Shown one piece after another: positions 63,020 to 64,000 of a DNA stretch of 64,000 nucleotides. The notes under the pieces are model-generated. The model was not told the DNA's origin. It ran no database searches and saw nothing but the letters and a program-made list of their open reading frames with translations. The DNA is from Whalleya microplaca. Taxonomy: Eukaryota; Ascomycota; Sordariomycetes; Xylariales; Xylariaceae. A program made the translations under genes and the position numbers. The DNA is taken from contig MU385755.1 in the NCBI GenBank assembly GCA_022497155.1, positions 310,001 to 374,000 of the forward strand. The letters are read 5' to 3'. Each line of letters starts with the position of its first letter. Within the stretch, counting starts at the first letter, position 1.

Positions 63020-64000
63020 CCTATATCTAACAAATACTATAAATAAAAAAATAAGTTATTTATTAATATAATTAAAGCTTTATTTCTGTTTTATTAATTT
63101 ATATTATTTAATAATATTTGCGGTATTAATAAAATATTTCTAGAAAAAATGACATAACTTTAATAGCGTTTATTAAATACGGGGTAAGTTTATTAAACTT
63201 TAAATAAAAACGTTAGAAAACTTTTAAAAATTTAAAAACGAGTTTATTATATTAATAAAAAAGCGGCAATTATACCGTAACAAGTGGAAAGAAAAGTTTT
63301 ATAGCCGACTTATTTATTGTTTATAAACTAAAACGGCTGCTTAATATTTTAATTTATTATATAATTTTAACCGTTACGTTATTTATTACGCCGAAATTAT
63401 ATTTATTTTTTTAAATGGCTAATAAGGCGTATAATGCGGCCTGAGTTATTAAGACTGCTGTTATAGTTAAGCTTACCGGTAAACCCTAATTTTCGGGATT
63501 ATTTTATATAAATAATAAGCGAGTCCCTAAAGGAAATATGCCGCGATTAATTCTTAGTTCAAACGAGTTTAGTAATATAGTAGTTATATTTTCTAGCGTT
63601 TATACTTACCCCCTTTTTATAGCGGTGCCGAGTTAATAAAGCTTAAAAAATGCGGCTTTAATTGTTATAATAAAGGATATAATAAAACTAATTATTTATA
63701 TCTTTTATATTTAAACTAGCGTTTTAACTAATTCCCGGCAAATAAAGCCGCTTATATTAACGCTTTTTTTTACGAAGTTTACCCGGCCTAAGGTAATGGT
63801 TTTAGCGGAAAATCGGATTAAAAAAAGCCGGGAAACGCGAAACTTTAAAATAATTAAACTTTATTTTTAAAGCCGAAATATTATAAGTTAGTTTAGCTAA
63901 TTTAATAATAAAAGTTTCCCTGGATTTCTTAAATGCTTATTTAAATAGTATATTTTTTTAAAAAAGTATATTTTATTAATATATAACTTTTTACCAAAAA
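63020..64000. other. degraded retroelement-like fragment, cut by window end
   Basis: No intact gene. A plus-strand frame around 63651-63704 spells C-X3-C-X4-Y-X4-Y, which could be a gag zinc knuckle with His and Cys turned into Tyr by RIP. The element continues beyond the window. The family cannot be determined. Confidence 0.35.

Overview
The window looks like a filamentous ascomycete (Pezizomycotina, probably a Sordariomycete). The left genes have short introns (50-180 bp) with GT/AG ends and CTAAC/CTGAC-type branch sites. The right 52 kb shows the signature of repeat-induced point mutation (RIP): extreme AT richness, loss of CpA/TpG with CpG partly kept, and transposon frames riddled with stop codons. 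The species assignment is inference.

Region 1 (1-11,519) is gene-bearing. It holds four genes I can support: an Nrp1-type RNA-binding protein (minus strand, 4 exons), a Pmp3/UPF0057 small membrane protein (4 exons), a Ser/Arg-rich unrecognised protein (one exon) and a complete but divergent CTP synthase (9 exons, 581 aa). Between them lie microsatellites, minisatellites and ACCTAGGTA-type palindromic intergenic sequence.

Region 2 (11,520-64,000) starts at the CTP synthase stop codon. It is a nest of RIP-degraded transposable elements with no host gene that I can see. The stack can be dissected by matching LTR pairs and target-site duplications (TSDs). A Ty3/gypsy element with 191-bp LTRs (G1a, from about 11,819) is interrupted in turn by: a 211-bp solo LTR (12,607-12,817); an orphan 216-bp solo LTR (13,769-13,984, TSD AACGT); a 244-bp-LTR element T2 (14,103-26,847), which itself contains chromovirus G2a (14,824-23,054, TSD TATTT) and a gag-only element T1 (23,321-25,735, TSD GCTAC); another 211-bp solo LTR (27,136-27,347, TSD ATAAC); and gypsy element G3 (27,922-35,360, TSD AATAT/AATAC). 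A TRIM-like direct-repeat structure follows at 36,455-37,505. A second chromovirus copy, G2b (37,901-47,468, TSD GAAAC/AAAAC), carries a 1.34-kb non-autonomous hAT element (43,606-44,945, TSD GGTATATA). Its apparent autonomous parent (49,430-63,019) has a recognisable hAT transposase split by a second G1 copy (G1b, 50,994-58,420). The last kilobase is another degraded retroelement-like fragment.

The most interesting points are the gag-only LTR element (TR-GAG-like), the autonomous/non-autonomous hAT pair with different numbers of an internal ~200-bp repeat, the poorly RIPed hAT transposase, the readable insertion stratigraphy, the divergent CTP synthase on the isochore border, and the possibility that the gene-free block is (peri)centromeric.
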